Origin: Asaia sp037151935 | GTDB lineage: Bacteria; Pseudomonadota; Alphaproteobacteria; Acetobacterales; Acetobacteraceae | DNA length: 64,000 nucleotides | NCBI RefSeq assembly: GCF_051628905.1 | Contig: NZ_CP157575.1 | Coordinates: forward strand, 1,674,001-1,738,000 | Direction: 5' to 3' | In this document: piece after piece, positions 9,011 to 18,091 of the stretch | Layout of the letters: each line of letters starts with the position of its first letter | Position numbering within the stretch: position 1 is the stretch's first letter | The notes under the pieces: generated by a model | Databases searched by the model: none | Seen by the model: only the letters and a program-made list of their open reading frames with translations | What the model was told of the DNA's origin: nothing | Translations under genes and position numbers: made by a program

Positions 9011-9448
9011 TCAGATAATTCCAGCAAGAAACTGGCGTTTGCGTGCGACGTAATCCGCCTTAGTCAGAGCGCGCGCATCCTGCATCTGCTCGGCAGCCGG
9101 TCTCGGCACGACGCTCTCCCGCCCCACAGAAGCGACCGTGCTGCGCGGATCCTGAAACAGAAAACCGCGTGCCCGGCGCGCCTGCGCCATGGCTTCTTCC
9201 ACACCCGATATTTCTCCCTGTTCCGACCATCCGATCCCGGAGCGGTCCATCAATGCCATCACGGCATCGGGGTCGTGAGCGCCAAGGCGCACCGCCTCGG
9301 CGCGCAACGCATTCGTCAGCACGGTCTCGCGTGCGGCCTGTGTTACCCGGACCATTTCCTCCTGATGCGCCTGAACAAGGGAATCCCGTTCAGCAGCAAG
9401 TTCAGCAAGAGAACGGCGAAGCGCGTCGATGTCATCTGACATATCCAT
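9011..9448 (-). CDS. Phage scaffold-like protein
   Basis: About 145 residues. The N-terminal half is a coiled-coil-like helix with DALRRSLAELAAERDSLVQA, as in scaffolding (GP20-like) proteins, and the C-terminus is charged and short. I chose ATG 9448 (MDMSDD), with ATG 9442 equally possible: AAGGGG lies immediately upstream and is best spaced for 9442. A longer frame upstream to 9502 overlaps the portal and is unlikely. Position between portal and capsid supports a scaffold role. Confidence 0.65.
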   Translation of the reverse strand: MDMSDDIDALRRSLAELAAERDSLVQAHQEEMVRVTQAARETVLTNALRAEAVRLGAHDPDAVMALMDRSGIGWSEQGEISGVEEAMAQARRARGFLFQDPRSTVASVGRESVVPRPAAEQMQDARALTKADYVARKRQFLAGII

Positions 9449-9468
9449 TTCCCCTTGAAGGGTTCTTG

Positions 9469-10878
9469 TCAGGCCGCCTGCGCAGCCATGATTTTCGTCC
9501 ATTCCGCGGCGGGGTCTGCAATTCCAGCAGCGCAGGCATAGAGCCGCGCTGCCGTCTCCTGGCTCAGCAGACCGGCGCTCACAGCTTCTTTAAGCCCCTG
9601 CGCCATAGGCAAAAGTTCGGCTTCATCGGCGGTAAACCAGGCAGGCCAGTGCAGAGAAAGACCGGCAGGATCCAGATCCCTGCGGATCTCCCCCCCGATC
9701 GACAGACCGGCAGGCACTATTGCGGAGAGGCGGCACAGCATCCTGTAGAGCGGTAAAAGGCCGCCATCGCCATAAGTCCCGCGCAGTCGGTCTGCCATCC
9801 AGATCAGGGGCTGACACATCAGTTCCATGGCCCGCGCGGACTGGGGCGAGCCCAGCCGATCGCCATGGGTCCGATTGCCATGAAGCTGCTCAAGCACGAG
9901 CTGACGCAACTCCCGATAATGAGCCAGAACGGCCCCTGCCGCCGCACCATTGATTTCAAGCAGCTTTGCATCGCCCTCGGGTGGCAAGGTCAGGGCCGAG
10001 GCTGCGCCCCCCTGCCGTGCCACACCGTCCAGAATATCGGGCGTTTTCAGAACGAGTGTCGGATCGGACCCATATTTCAGACCTCGCCCAGCCTGCGAAA
10101 GCAGATAATCGGCTTCGATAACGGTATCGATGGCTTTTTCGAAACTGCACTCTCCATCCGGCTCTGCGCCCGATGCAGCGCCGAGGTTACGGATCCAAAC
10201 CACAGGCACGAAACCGAAATCATGCGCTCTCGATCGTTCCTCATCGAGAATGGAACTGCCCTCTTCCTCTACCGGCAGGGGCGCGAACACCTCCAGCGCC
10301 GTGCGCGTCCAGCGCCGCTGCCACCAGAAACGAGAGGACCGGGAATCAGGCGCCATGGCATAACCGCTCGCTTCAAGTTCGGCACCCGTGACCATGAAGC
10401 GTTCGGTCACCCCCAAAAGCACGCCACATGAATCCCATTCCGGGATCAGATACGCGGTTTCCAAGAACGATAATCGGGGCCGGTGGTCCAGTATTTCGAC
10501 CCAGATCGCAACCGATCCCACAGAACCGCGAGTCGCGACTTGCATCATGAAAGCGGGCAGGCCCGTCTCAAGAGCAAAGGCGTTCATCGCCTCCGATGTC
10601 GGCGCGTGCGACGCAACAGCCAATGGCCAATGCGTATTGCCGAATAAAAGCGAAACCACTTCATCGACGACGGTACGGCACAAATTGGTCCGCACGGAAG
10701 GGCGTCTTTGCGAAAGCGGAATATACTCCCCCGCAGCGCTACGCTCGCTCGCAAAAGGATAAGGCAGAGCGTCATATTGCGCCCCTTCGAGTACCTTCTG
10801 CAGCGCCAGCAATCGCCTCGTACGCGCAGACGCTCCGGGTGGGGTGGCATAACACCTTTGCAACGCCAACCAATCCAT
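9469..10878 (-). CDS. Phage portal protein
   Basis: 469 residues, ATG at 10878 with a strong AAGGAG site. The N-terminus has VRTNLCRTVVDEVVSLLFGN and the middle has RAHDFGFVPVVWIRNLG, followed by helical segments (AIDTVIEADYLLSQAGRGL), typical of the portal fold. The gene sits directly after terminase. The portal forms the dodecameric vertex through which DNA is packaged. An internal SARAMELMCQPLIWMADRLR helix matches the wing/stem region expected near residue 350. Confidence 0.75.
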   Translation of the reverse strand: MDWLALQRCYATPPGASARTRRLLALQKVLEGAQYDALPYPFASERSAAGEYIPLSQRRPSVRTNLCRTVVDEVVSLLFGNTHWPLAVASHAPTSEAMNAFALETGLPAFMMQVATRGSVGSVAIWVEILDHRPRLSFLETAYLIPEWDSCGVLLGVTERFMVTGAELEASGYAMAPDSRSSRFWWQRRWTRTALEVFAPLPVEEEGSSILDEERSRAHDFGFVPVVWIRNLGAASGAEPDGECSFEKAIDTVIEADYLLSQAGRGLKYGSDPTLVLKTPDILDGVARQGGAASALTLPPEGDAKLLEINGAAAGAVLAHYRELRQLVLEQLHGNRTHGDRLGSPQSARAMELMCQPLIWMADRLRGTYGDGGLLPLYRMLCRLSAIVPAGLSIGGEIRRDLDPAGLSLHWPAWFTADEAELLPMAQGLKEAVSAGLLSQETAARLYACAAGIADPAAEWTKIMAAQAA

Positions 10879-10888
10879 GAAAACTCCT

Positions 10889-12214
10889 TCACCGTGAAAG
10901 GCTAAACCATCCCTGGTCCTGCCAGCGGCCTCGTGCCGGCTGCGGCTCGATCATCAATTCGGTCAGTGCCCAGATCAGAGCATCTGCTCTGTCAGGAGAT
11001 GCCGCACCGCCAAATCCCCGAATGGAAAACAGGCAAAGCTGCGTTTCGAGCTCAGGAAATCGTCCGTGATGCACCACACGCCCCTGTTCGTAGAGCGCTG
11101 CGATCGGTTCGGCACGCGCGACCTTCCCGCGCGAGGCCGTCACCATTTTCAACGAAGCCGTCGGGTCGATGCTCCGCAATGTGGCCTCCACCAGAGCGCC
11201 TCCAAAATTACGCTCGGCGATCACCCGGTCCGCCTGCCAGAACGCAACGCTCTGCATGACGCAACGGGCCCAGGCCATCGGCGTGTCGCGCAAGGAGCAG
11301 TCCTCCAGAACATGCCCGACTCCGTCACGATCCACGCCCGCCACGACAATACCGATTTCGTCGGCCTTCAGGTCGGACGGACCGGATGCCCCCGACGGAT
11401 CGACTGCCACAACGATGCGACGCATCTGACCGATCAGCGCCTCGCGATCGTGCTCTACACTTGCGTTGCGTCTCTTGAACATATCCACGCGCCAGAGCGC
11501 GTCCTCGATCACCGTCTGATATTCACCGAGCAAAAATCGCCTGCGCTCACGCTCCGGCAGAGTTTCGAGCTGCTGAAGATAGGCTTCGCTCAGATTGGCG
11601 CGGTTCTGATCCGGATTCATCACCATCGAGGCATAGAGCGTCGGGTCGGCATGAGTCAGACCCGATCGCGGCTCAACGCCACTTTCGAAAAGCGCATAAA
11701 GCCAGTGATCGGTCGTCGGCGGATTGGCGTCGATATATTCGCGAACGGTCAGAGCGCAACGCTGCGCAAGCCGCGTCAGCAGCATATTGCGCGCGCCATA
11801 ACTGATCTGACTCGCCTCGTTCAGATAGATGGTTGCGAATTCGAGCCCGAGAATTTTTTCGGTGCGTGCCGAATCATCCAGCCCACCGAAAAGGATCGAT
11901 GACCCATTCGCAAAGACAACGCGATTGCTCTGGCCGTCCCATTTATAGCGTATATGCGCAAAGCAGCATCGCATCACCTTCGGAAACGTATCCTGGATAA
12001 TGCTCGCCCGCAGGGCAATTTGACGATGCCGAAACACGCCATGACGCGATTGGGGCACACGCAAGGCCCTGATCACCAGCGCCCTGATCAGAATGAATGT
12101 CTTGCCTGATCGCGAGCCACCTCGCAGAAAGATATGACGCGCCTCGCCACCGAGCAGACGGTTGGCCTGCTCCTGCACAGGCGTCAGGGCAAATACCGCC
12201 CTAGAGTGCTTCAT
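10889..12214 (-). CDS. Phage terminase large subunit
   Basis: 441 residues, overlapping the small subunit by 14 bases. Walker A GGSRSGKTFILIRAL near residue 32, an ATPase centre LEFATIYLNEASQI near 120-140, and the nuclease-domain acidic start VAVDPSGASG near residue 270, followed by ERNFGG, identify a TerL of packaging phages. It translocates DNA into the prohead and cuts concatemers. The length is normal. Partner TerS, portal and capsid are in order. Confidence 0.9.
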   Translation of the reverse strand: MKHSRAVFALTPVQEQANRLLGGEARHIFLRGGSRSGKTFILIRALVIRALRVPQSRHGVFRHRQIALRASIIQDTFPKVMRCCFAHIRYKWDGQSNRVVFANGSSILFGGLDDSARTEKILGLEFATIYLNEASQISYGARNMLLTRLAQRCALTVREYIDANPPTTDHWLYALFESGVEPRSGLTHADPTLYASMVMNPDQNRANLSEAYLQQLETLPERERRRFLLGEYQTVIEDALWRVDMFKRRNASVEHDREALIGQMRRIVVAVDPSGASGPSDLKADEIGIVVAGVDRDGVGHVLEDCSLRDTPMAWARCVMQSVAFWQADRVIAERNFGGALVEATLRSIDPTASLKMVTASRGKVARAEPIAALYEQGRVVHHGRFPELETQLCLFSIRGFGGAASPDRADALIWALTELMIEPQPARGRWQDQGWFSLSR

Positions 12215-12638
12215 CGCCCTCGGTCAGGGAGAGCTCTGCCTCACTTTCCTCGACACTGCCACGCCCATCGCGAAAACTGGCCGGACGATGAGCCCGCAAC
12301 AACATGCGCAAAAGACCGTCGCTATACCGCTTTCGCGTCACCGGCTTACCATCGGGATCGCAAATCAGACGGCCACCGTAAAGCAGAGGCTCCTCATATC
12401 CCTCAATCGCCCTGCGACGGGCCTCGGCTTCGAGTAGATCGGTCGCCTCCTCGAGGGCCAGTTTCCAGTGCTCACTGAATATCTCATCACCGCGCCGCCA
12501 GTTATAAGCCGTTTTGCGATCGATTCCGGCGGCACGCGCAGCCTCCGACACATTTCCCGATTTCTTGAGGTGATCGAGAAAATTCGTCTTGAGAGCATCG
12601 CCCTGAGGACGGTCTCGTTTTCCGAGCCTTTGTTCCAT
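12201..12638 (-). CDS. Phage terminase small subunit-like protein
   Basis: 145 residues. Helix-turn-helix in residues about 15-50 (FLDHLKKSGNVSEAARAAGI, then DRKTAYNWRR) as in homeodomain-like TerS proteins, followed by an EATDLLEAEARRRAIEGYEE helix. It should recognise packaging sites on phage DNA and load TerL, encoded immediately downstream with a 14-base overlap. GGAGCC lies upstream of the ATG. Confidence 0.8.
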   Translation of the reverse strand: MEQRLGKRDRPQGDALKTNFLDHLKKSGNVSEAARAAGIDRKTAYNWRRGDEIFSEHWKLALEEATDLLEAEARRRAIEGYEEPLLYGGRLICDPDGKPVTRKRYSDGLLRMLLRAHRPASFRDGRGSVEESEAELSLTEGDEAL

Positions 12639-13087
12639 CTTGGCTCCAATTTGTTATCGTGGAGACGTCAGCGGTCCCTGAGATTTTATTCTTGCCGTGC
12701 GGATTGTTTCATATCCGTTTCTTCTGAGGCCAAAGCTGTCGTTCTGGTTTATTTCCTGAATCATTTTTTGCTTGGCTAGGGCCAGCAATGAAGGCCGCAC
12801 AGTTCCGATCCGGGTAAGGCTTCCCAGCCTTTTTCGACAGGGAATTGCGCGCAAGCGCATATCGGGAACTGTTAAATGCGCGTCGGCCAGATCGACCCAG
12901 CGTAAATCGAGATCAGCTCTATGCCTCAGCTCCGAGGCGCCTACGAAAGGACATAAAATAGCATCGCCGCGCATGATGCTCACAACGAGAAGAAAGCTTC
13001 TCCGGCACGAAGCCACGTCTCCGACAAAAATGTCGGTCACGTTGGTAATCCGTATTTATTTTAGTATATTAAATCTATACTATATTT
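12639..13087. other. Intergenic region in prophage, no gene supported
   Basis: About 450 bases between TerS and the next leftward gene. Two hairpins can be seen: CCGACA-AAAA-TGTCGG at 13021-13036 and an AT-only repeat TAGTATA-N7-TATACTA at 13062-13082, just after the upstream gene. The composition turns AT-rich near 13050-13110. A GTG-initiated frame (12654-13040) has no ribosome site and atypical composition and I do not accept it as a gene. The region may hold a promoter for the late operon. Confidence 0.4.
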
Positions 13088-13603
13088 TTATTTCTTATGC
13101 AAGTTTTTATTATTATAAAACTCACTCAACCTCTCCAACGCCAGCGCGCATTGGGCTGCCGTCTTGGTGCGCGCCAGGGCCCGGGCACCTTCGGGAAAGA
13201 TCATCTTCGCCATGTCAGGAAAACTCATTTCCCGCACAAGCATCATTTCTATGCGTGCGTGAAGACTTGGCCCCAAAATCTCCCCGAGCTGGCGCAATCT
13301 CAGGGAACATTTCCCGCGTCCGAGCATCCAGGTATGCACATCACCCGCTTCACTGGCTCGTGTCATCTCTCCGACCTCAACAATACCAAGTACTGCATAA
13401 TCATATTCCACGCGCCAGCGCTCGGCAGCGGCCACTTCGTCATCGCCAATATCCCCCGCCTCATACAGCCAAGCCACAGTCGACAGGACCCTGAGGGCAG
13501 CCCCTTCCTTGCGAAAACGATTTCTCTTCATCCGCTCAGGCGTCGGAAGAGATGCCTTGCCGTCATAAGGGTTCAGTTCTTTATCATTAGCACGCGCTCG
13601 CAT
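13088..13603 (-). CDS. Uncharacterised prophage protein
   Basis: 171 residues, ATG at 13603 with GGAGG 8 bases upstream. Charged and helical, beginning MRARANDKELNPYDGKASLP, with a core AAERWRVEYDYAVLGIVEVG and a C-terminal helix AAQCALALERLSEFYNNKN. No known catalytic motif. Related small proteins lie upstream of terminase genes in alphaproteobacterial prophages. Function unknown; it could act in late-gene control or packaging. Confidence 0.65.
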   Translation of the reverse strand: MRARANDKELNPYDGKASLPTPERMKRNRFRKEGAALRVLSTVAWLYEAGDIGDDEVAAAERWRVEYDYAVLGIVEVGEMTRASEAGDVHTWMLGRGKCSLRLRQLGEILGPSLHARIEMMLVREMSFPDMAKMIFPEGARALARTKTAAQCALALERLSEFYNNKNLHKK

Positions 13604-13717
13604 TTAAAAGGCCTCCCGCCTGAGGGGCGCTCGTTAAACGCCCGTCGCTCTTTCGCTCTCTTTATCGCTGCCCGCGTCGCCGCCGTGAACGCGCGCGCTG
13701 CTATCCGCGACTGCGAT

Positions 13718-13957
13718 CTAGACACGTGCTGTCGCGCGCACCGCGTCGAAATAGGAGGGCGGATCGGCATCGCCCCAGAGCGCCCGCCACGTAACCGGGT
13801 GCCCGGCGGGCAATGCCCCGGATTCATCACGCTCATCCACCCCCGGCATCACCCTGGGGGCCTCCCGCAGCGGTACCGCGCCATTCAGCGCCGCCAGGGC
13901 TTTAGAGAGCGCCGCCCCTGTCGCGGCACGCCTGCCGCTTTCTCTTGCGATCTTCAT
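13718..13957 (-). CDS. Small prophage protein, leftward early gene
   Basis: 79 residues starting at ATG 13957 with a strong GGAGGT ribosome site. It is divergent from the repressor at 14041, which is the position of a cro-like or first early gene, but no helix-turn-helix is seen. The N-terminus is basic (MKIARESGRRAATGAALSKA) and the C-terminus holds VTWRALWGDADPPSYFDAVR. Likely the first gene under repressor control. Function not recognised. Confidence 0.55.
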   Translation of the reverse strand: MKIARESGRRAATGAALSKALAALNGAVPLREAPRVMPGVDERDESGALPAGHPVTWRALWGDADPPSYFDAVRATARV

Positions 13958-13980
13958 TCTACCCGACCTCCGGCAGAAAA

Positions 13981-14048
13981 TGGCTAAATGCCACTACCTC
14001 ACATGTGGGCAACCCCGAAAATTACCCTCTGGATTTGGCAATGAGCCA
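13981..14048. promoter_or_regulatory. Pair of prophage operators TGGC-N5-GCCA
   Basis: TGGC-TAAAT-GCCA at 13981-13993 and TGGC-AATGA-GCCA at 14036-14048 have identical arms, 55 bases apart, between the divergent repressor and early gene. The second covers the repressor start codon. They are likely the binding sites of the XRE repressor and would allow autoregulation. Confidence 0.5.
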
Positions 14049-14427
14049 TTGCTATGAATGTCTCATGGCCAAACACAAACGCCCCGATTCACTCGCAATC
14101 GTTCAGCGCGCCATCGGGAGACGCATCACCTGGGCAAGAGAGCTCGTCTTCCCCAATCAGAGCGAATGCGCACGCCTGCTAGGCGTCGACGCCTCGACCC
14201 TCAACAAGATTGAGAAAGGCGATCGCGCGCCAAGCGTTTTCCTCATCATGTCTCTCTCCAATCGTCTGCGCGTCTCGACCGACTTTCTCCTGAAAGGAGT
14301 CCTGAACGGTCGCACGGATGGAGAGATGGCGCTTCGCCTTGCGGCTCTGCACCCAGAGTTGGTACTCCAGCAGCAGGACACGGCGTTTCACACGGGCAAA
14401 AACATGCCTTGCGACATGCCAGACTAG
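14041..14427 (+). CDS. XRE-family prophage repressor
   Basis: 128 residues from ATG 14041; ATG 14065 (MAKHKRPDS) is an alternative. The helix-turn-helix is QSECARLLGVDASTLNKIEK, followed by GDRAPSVFLIMSLSNRLRVS, the standard lambda-repressor/434-type fold. There is no LexA-like self-cleavage domain, as the protein is too short. It is divergent from the prophage early gene with two palindromes between, so it is most simply the lysogeny repressor. The short C-terminus (MALRLAALHPELVLQQQ) is helical. Confidence 0.75.
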   Translation: MSHCYECLMAKHKRPDSLAIVQRAIGRRITWARELVFPNQSECARLLGVDASTLNKIEKGDRAPSVFLIMSLSNRLRVSTDFLLKGVLNGRTDGEMALRLAALHPELVLQQQDTAFHTGKNMPCDMPD

Positions 14428-14534
14428 CCCAGGAGACCAGATGGGGACCATTCTTGACGTCCTTGTTCTCATCGCACATCCAGAAAACAGCCTTCTTCAT
14501 TCGCAGACATAGCGCTTGAAGCTGTGCACAGCAA

Positions 14535-14549
14535 GAACAAAACGTGAAC
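14535..14549. promoter_or_regulatory. Candidate LexA box GAAC-N7-GAAC
   Basis: GAAC-AAAACGT-GAAC matches the alphaproteobacterial SOS box (GTTC-N7-GTTC on the other strand) exactly. It lies 108 bases beyond the repressor stop. The motif fixes only 8 bases, so roughly one or two chance matches are expected in 64 kb. Confidence 0.35.
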
Positions 14550-14849
14550 AAGCACGTCTTTACCCGTTCCTTGCGCCTCACGCCGTCGCGTTATGATCAG
14601 CTCCAACCGACCAGCTGCACCTTGAAGTCGAACTGACTTCTGGACGATTAACGTCTTATTAATGGCATTGAGCCATAATGTCAAGAATAGATGGTGGCTT
14701 CATGCCACAGCACCGGTTCCCATCCACACTGTCACGGCTTTGTAAAACAACATTTATGCGACATTTTATGTCTGCGTCACTACGATCCGAAGATGAGTGA
14801 TCCGAACAAGTAATGGACAGCATAAGACCGCTGATTTCATTTTCTTAAT

Positions 14850-14865
14850 ATTAATTCGGATTAAT
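14850..14865. promoter_or_regulatory. Inverted repeat upstream of RND efflux operon
   Basis: ATTAAT-TCGG-ATTAAT, each arm itself palindromic, 61 bases before the pump start. It is a possible operator for an efflux regulator or part of an AT-rich promoter. No regulator gene is adjacent. Confidence 0.35.
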
Positions 14866-14926
14866 GAAACAGAACAAACTGCCGTAAGGCATCTTCCCTT
14901 CGCACGAGAAGAGAGCGCATGAGTTC

Positions 14927-17900
14927 ATGAACGCCATCGTCGTAACTGCCCTAAGGCGGCCCCTGACCTTCGTCGTCTTTTCGATTTTGATTCTGATGTT
15001 CGGAATCATGTCGATTTTCAAGACGCCGACCGACGTTTTCCCCGAGATAAAGGTGCCTGTCGTCTCGGTCATCTGGACCTATCCGGGCCTTCTCCCGAAT
15101 GAGTTCGCCGGACGAATCACCTATAATTTCGAGCTGGCCGTCACAACGACGGTCCAGAACATCGAGCATATGGAGTCGAACTCCTATTACGGACGTTCGA
15201 TCGTCAATATCTACTTCCAGCCCGGCACCCCGGTCGGCACGGCTGAAGCAGAAGTGACGGCCATTTCCCAAACGATTCTTCTCGGCCTGCCACCCAAGGT
15301 TCCGGCCCCGATGATCGTGGCGCTCGACCCGTCGCAGGTCCCTGTCATCGCGCTCCAGATCACGTCAGAAAAACAGACGCCCTCCGATCTTTTCAAGCTC
15401 GGCGTCATTCGCGTGCGCCCCCTTCTTGCCACTGTCCCAGGTGCCGTCGTCGCCCATCCTTATGGCGGCATGGACAGTTTTGTGATGGTCTCGCTCAATC
15501 AGGAGCAGCTACGCGCCCATCATCTTTCAGCCGCAGACGTTCAGGCAGCCCTGACCGCCCAGAATATCGTGCTTCCGGCTGGCGATCAGAAGATCGACGC
15601 CATGGACTGGATGGTCCAGACCAACGCCGCACCGGAATCGATGGAAGACATCGCCAACATTCCAGTCAAACGCGTCGGCAACGCCGTCATCTATATTCGT
15701 GACGTCGCCGACGTCTATCGTGGTGGCCATCCCCAGACCAACCTCGTTCTCGTCAAGGGCCGACAGGCTGTCGAGATGATAACCCAGAAGGGCGGCACTG
15801 CCTCGACTCTGGATGTTGTCTCCGCAACGAAGGCCCTGCTGCCACGCCTGCGCGCCATTCTGCCACCGGACGTCAAGGTCTCGATCCTTGCCGATGCCTC
15901 GGTCATGGTGAAAGAGCAGATCATGGACGTGGTCCGTGAAATGATCACGGCATCCTTCCTGACCGGCATCGTGGTCCTGCTCTTCCTCGGCTCGTGGCGT
16001 TCGACGGTCATCATCGCGACGTCCATCCCCCTCGCCATTCTCTGCTCCATCATCGGACTTGGCTGGGCCGGACAGTCCATCAACATCATGACTTTGGGCG
16101 GTCTTGCTCTCGCGGTCGGTATTCTCGTCGATGACGCCACCGTCATGATCGAGAACATCGATACCCATCTCGAAATGGGCAAGGACCTCGAACTCGCCAT
16201 CATCGACGCCGCCAACCAGATCGTCATCCCGACCTTCGTCTCGACCACCTGCATCTGCATTGTCTGGCTACCGCTTTTTGAACTGTCAGGTGTCGCAGGT
16301 TACCTGTTCATGCCGATGGCCCTCGCCATCATCTTCGCCATGATCGCGTCGTTCATCCTGTCGCGTACTCTGGTCCCGACCATGGCGAAATTCCTTCTCG
16401 CCGGTCAGGTTCACCACGCTCACGGCCATGAGGACCATGCGCCTGCGCCGAAGGGCTTCTTCGGTCGCTTCCAGCGCGGTTTCGAGCAACGCTTCAACAA
16501 TTTCCGCGAGGGCTACAACACCCTGCTGACACGCTGCGTCGCCCGACGCGGCGCCTTCGTCGGCGTGTTCATGGTCATCTCCATCGCCTCGATGGGTCTC
16601 TACAGCGTGGCCGGTCGGGACTTCTTCCCCGAAGTCAAATCCGGCACCCTGCAGATGCATATGCGCGCGCCGCTCGGCACCCGTATCGAAGTCGCCGGCC
16701 GCATCGCCGCGCTCGTCGATGACCGCATCAACCAGCTTCTGCCGGGTAAGGTCGAGAACATCATCTCCAATTGCGGCCTGCCCGAAGGCCCGCATAACCA
16801 AGCCTTCATTCCGACCCCGACCGTCGGCACGCAGGATTGCGACCTGACGATCGCACTCAAAAATGAAGAATCCCCCGTCTGGGATTACCGTGCTCTGCTC
16901 CGCAAGGATCTCTCGGCTCGTTTCCCTGGCACCGTCTTCACCTTCCAGCCCGCCGACCTCACCGACAAGATCCTCAATTTCGGTTCCGCTGCGCCCATCG
17001 ATATCCAGCTTTCCGGCCCGAGCGTCGATGATAACTACAATTATGCCCGCCACCTGATCGGCAAGATCCGCCAGATCCCCGGCACCGCCGACGTCGTCAT
17101 CCAGCAGACCATGTCGACACCGACCCTCATGGTGAACGGCAACCGTACGTTCAGCCAGGCCACCGGCCTCAGCGAAAACGATCTGGCAACCAACGAACTG
17201 CTTACCCTTGCCGGTTCAGGCGTCGTCGATCCTCAGTTCTGGCTCGACCCTGTCGATAACGTTACCTTCCCGCTCAACGTCTACACGTCTCAGGATCAGC
17301 TGACGCATCTGAATGACCTGCTGACGGTTCCCATCGACAAAGGCGACGGCGACCCCAACGACCAGACACAGCTTCTGGGCGCTATTGCCGATGTCGTCCC
17401 AACGGGTACGCCAGGCGAGGTCTCGCATTACAACTCGATGTCCGAGATCGACATCTATGTGAACGTCGAAGGCACCGATCTCGGCGCGGTTCTCGATAAC
17501 GTCAACAGGACCATTGCCCATGATGCATCCAATCTGCCGCGCACCACGGCGGTAGACGTGCATGGTCAGGCCACCACGATGCATGGTGCCTATGTCCAGC
17601 TCGTCTTCGGTCTCTGCGTCTCTGTCGTGCTGATCTATCTGCTTATCGTCGTGAACTTCCAGTCCTGGCTCGATCCGTTCATCATCATCACCGCCCTTCC
17701 CGGCGCCCTTGGTGGCATCGCCTGGGCGCTGTTCCTGACAGGCACCCGCCTCTCGGTTCCCGCTCTCACTGGCGCGATCATGTGCATGGGCACGGCAACG
17801 GCCAATTCCATCCTGGTCGTCTCCTTTGCCCGTGAACGTCTCGAAGTGCATGGCGACGCGCTGCGTGCCGCCATCGAGGCTGGATATGGACGTATCCGTC

Positions 17901-18091
17901 CGGTGCTCATGACCGCCCTCGCCATGATCGTCGGCATGATCCCGATGGCCACGTCCAATTCGACCAATGCGCCGCTGGGCCGCGCCGTTATCGGCGGGCT
18001 GATCGTCGCCACTATCTCCACCCTTCTTTTCGTTCCCTGCGTCTACGCGATCCTGCACAACCGCTCTGCCCGCCAGAAGGAAATCGTCTAA
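14927..18091 (+). CDS. RND efflux pump permease
   Basis: 1054 residues, the usual RND length, with 12 expected membrane helices, two large periplasmic loops and a first helix RPLTFVVFSILILMFGIMSI. The proton relay is present in GILVDDATVMIENIDTH (two Asp in TM4). TM helices of the second half include LIYLLIVVNFQSWLDPFIII. It moves toxic compounds across the envelope with the adaptor and outer-membrane channel encoded downstream. The linker between the halves carries a His-rich stretch HHAHGHEDHAPAPKGFF. The start lacks a well-spaced Shine-Dalgarno. Its stop TAA shares a base with the next ATG. Substrate unknown. Confidence 0.9.
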   Translation: MNAIVVTALRRPLTFVVFSILILMFGIMSIFKTPTDVFPEIKVPVVSVIWTYPGLLPNEFAGRITYNFELAVTTTVQNIEHMESNSYYGRSIVNIYFQPGTPVGTAEAEVTAISQTILLGLPPKVPAPMIVALDPSQVPVIALQITSEKQTPSDLFKLGVIRVRPLLATVPGAVVAHPYGGMDSFVMVSLNQEQLRAHHLSAADVQAALTAQNIVLPAGDQKIDAMDWMVQTNAAPESMEDIANIPVKRVGNAVIYIRDVADVYRGGHPQTNLVLVKGRQAVEMITQKGGTASTLDVVSATKALLPRLRAILPPDVKVSILADASVMVKEQIMDVVREMITASFLTGIVVLLFLGSWRSTVIIATSIPLAILCSIIGLGWAGQSINIMTLGGLALAVGILVDDATVMIENIDTHLEMGKDLELAIIDAANQIVIPTFVSTTCICIVWLPLFELSGVAGYLFMPMALAIIFAMIASFILSRTLVPTMAKFLLAGQVHHAHGHEDHAPAPKGFFGRFQRGFEQRFNNFREGYNTLLTRCVARRGAFVGVFMVISIASMGLYSVAGRDFFPEVKSGTLQMHMRAPLGTRIEVAGRIAALVDDRINQLLPGKVENIISNCGLPEGPHNQAFIPTPTVGTQDCDLTIALKNEESPVWDYRALLRKDLSARFPGTVFTFQPADLTDKILNFGSAAPIDIQLSGPSVDDNYNYARHLIGKIRQIPGTADVVIQQTMSTPTLMVNGNRTFSQATGLSENDLATNELLTLAGSGVVDPQFWLDPVDNVTFPLNVYTSQDQLTHLNDLLTVPIDKGDGDPNDQTQLLGAIADVVPTGTPGEVSHYNSMSEIDIYVNVEGTDLGAVLDNVNRTIAHDASNLPRTTAVDVHGQATTMHGAYVQLVFGLCVSVVLIYLLIVVNFQSWLDPFIIITALPGALGGIAWALFLTGTRLSVPALTGAIMCMGTATANSILVVSFARERLEVHGDALRAAIEAGYGRIRPVLMTALAMIVGMIPMATSNSTNAPLGRAVIGGLIVATISTLLFVPCVYAILHNRSARQKEIV

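Larger units (their letters stand above)
14428..14926. other. Intergenic region at the prophage-chromosome boundary
   Basis: About 500 bases without a supported gene. It contains a LexA-type box (14535-14549) and an inverted repeat before the efflux operon (14850-14865). I could not see an attachment-site repeat because the left end of the prophage is outside the window. Composition is more AT-rich than flanking genes. Confidence 0.4.

Noticed and set aside
12654..13040. 128-codon minus-strand frame between TerS and the next prophage gene
   Set aside because: Begins with GTG, no ribosome site, atypical composition and no recognisable pattern.
1..14427. Attachment sites or integrase of the prophage
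   Set aside because: The left end is outside the window and no integrase or duplicated core site could be seen.
16286..17053. Long minus-strand frame inside the RND pump gene, with others at 17216-18058
   Set aside because: High-GC antisense shadows; low-complexity composition, no ribosome site, pump frame is intact.
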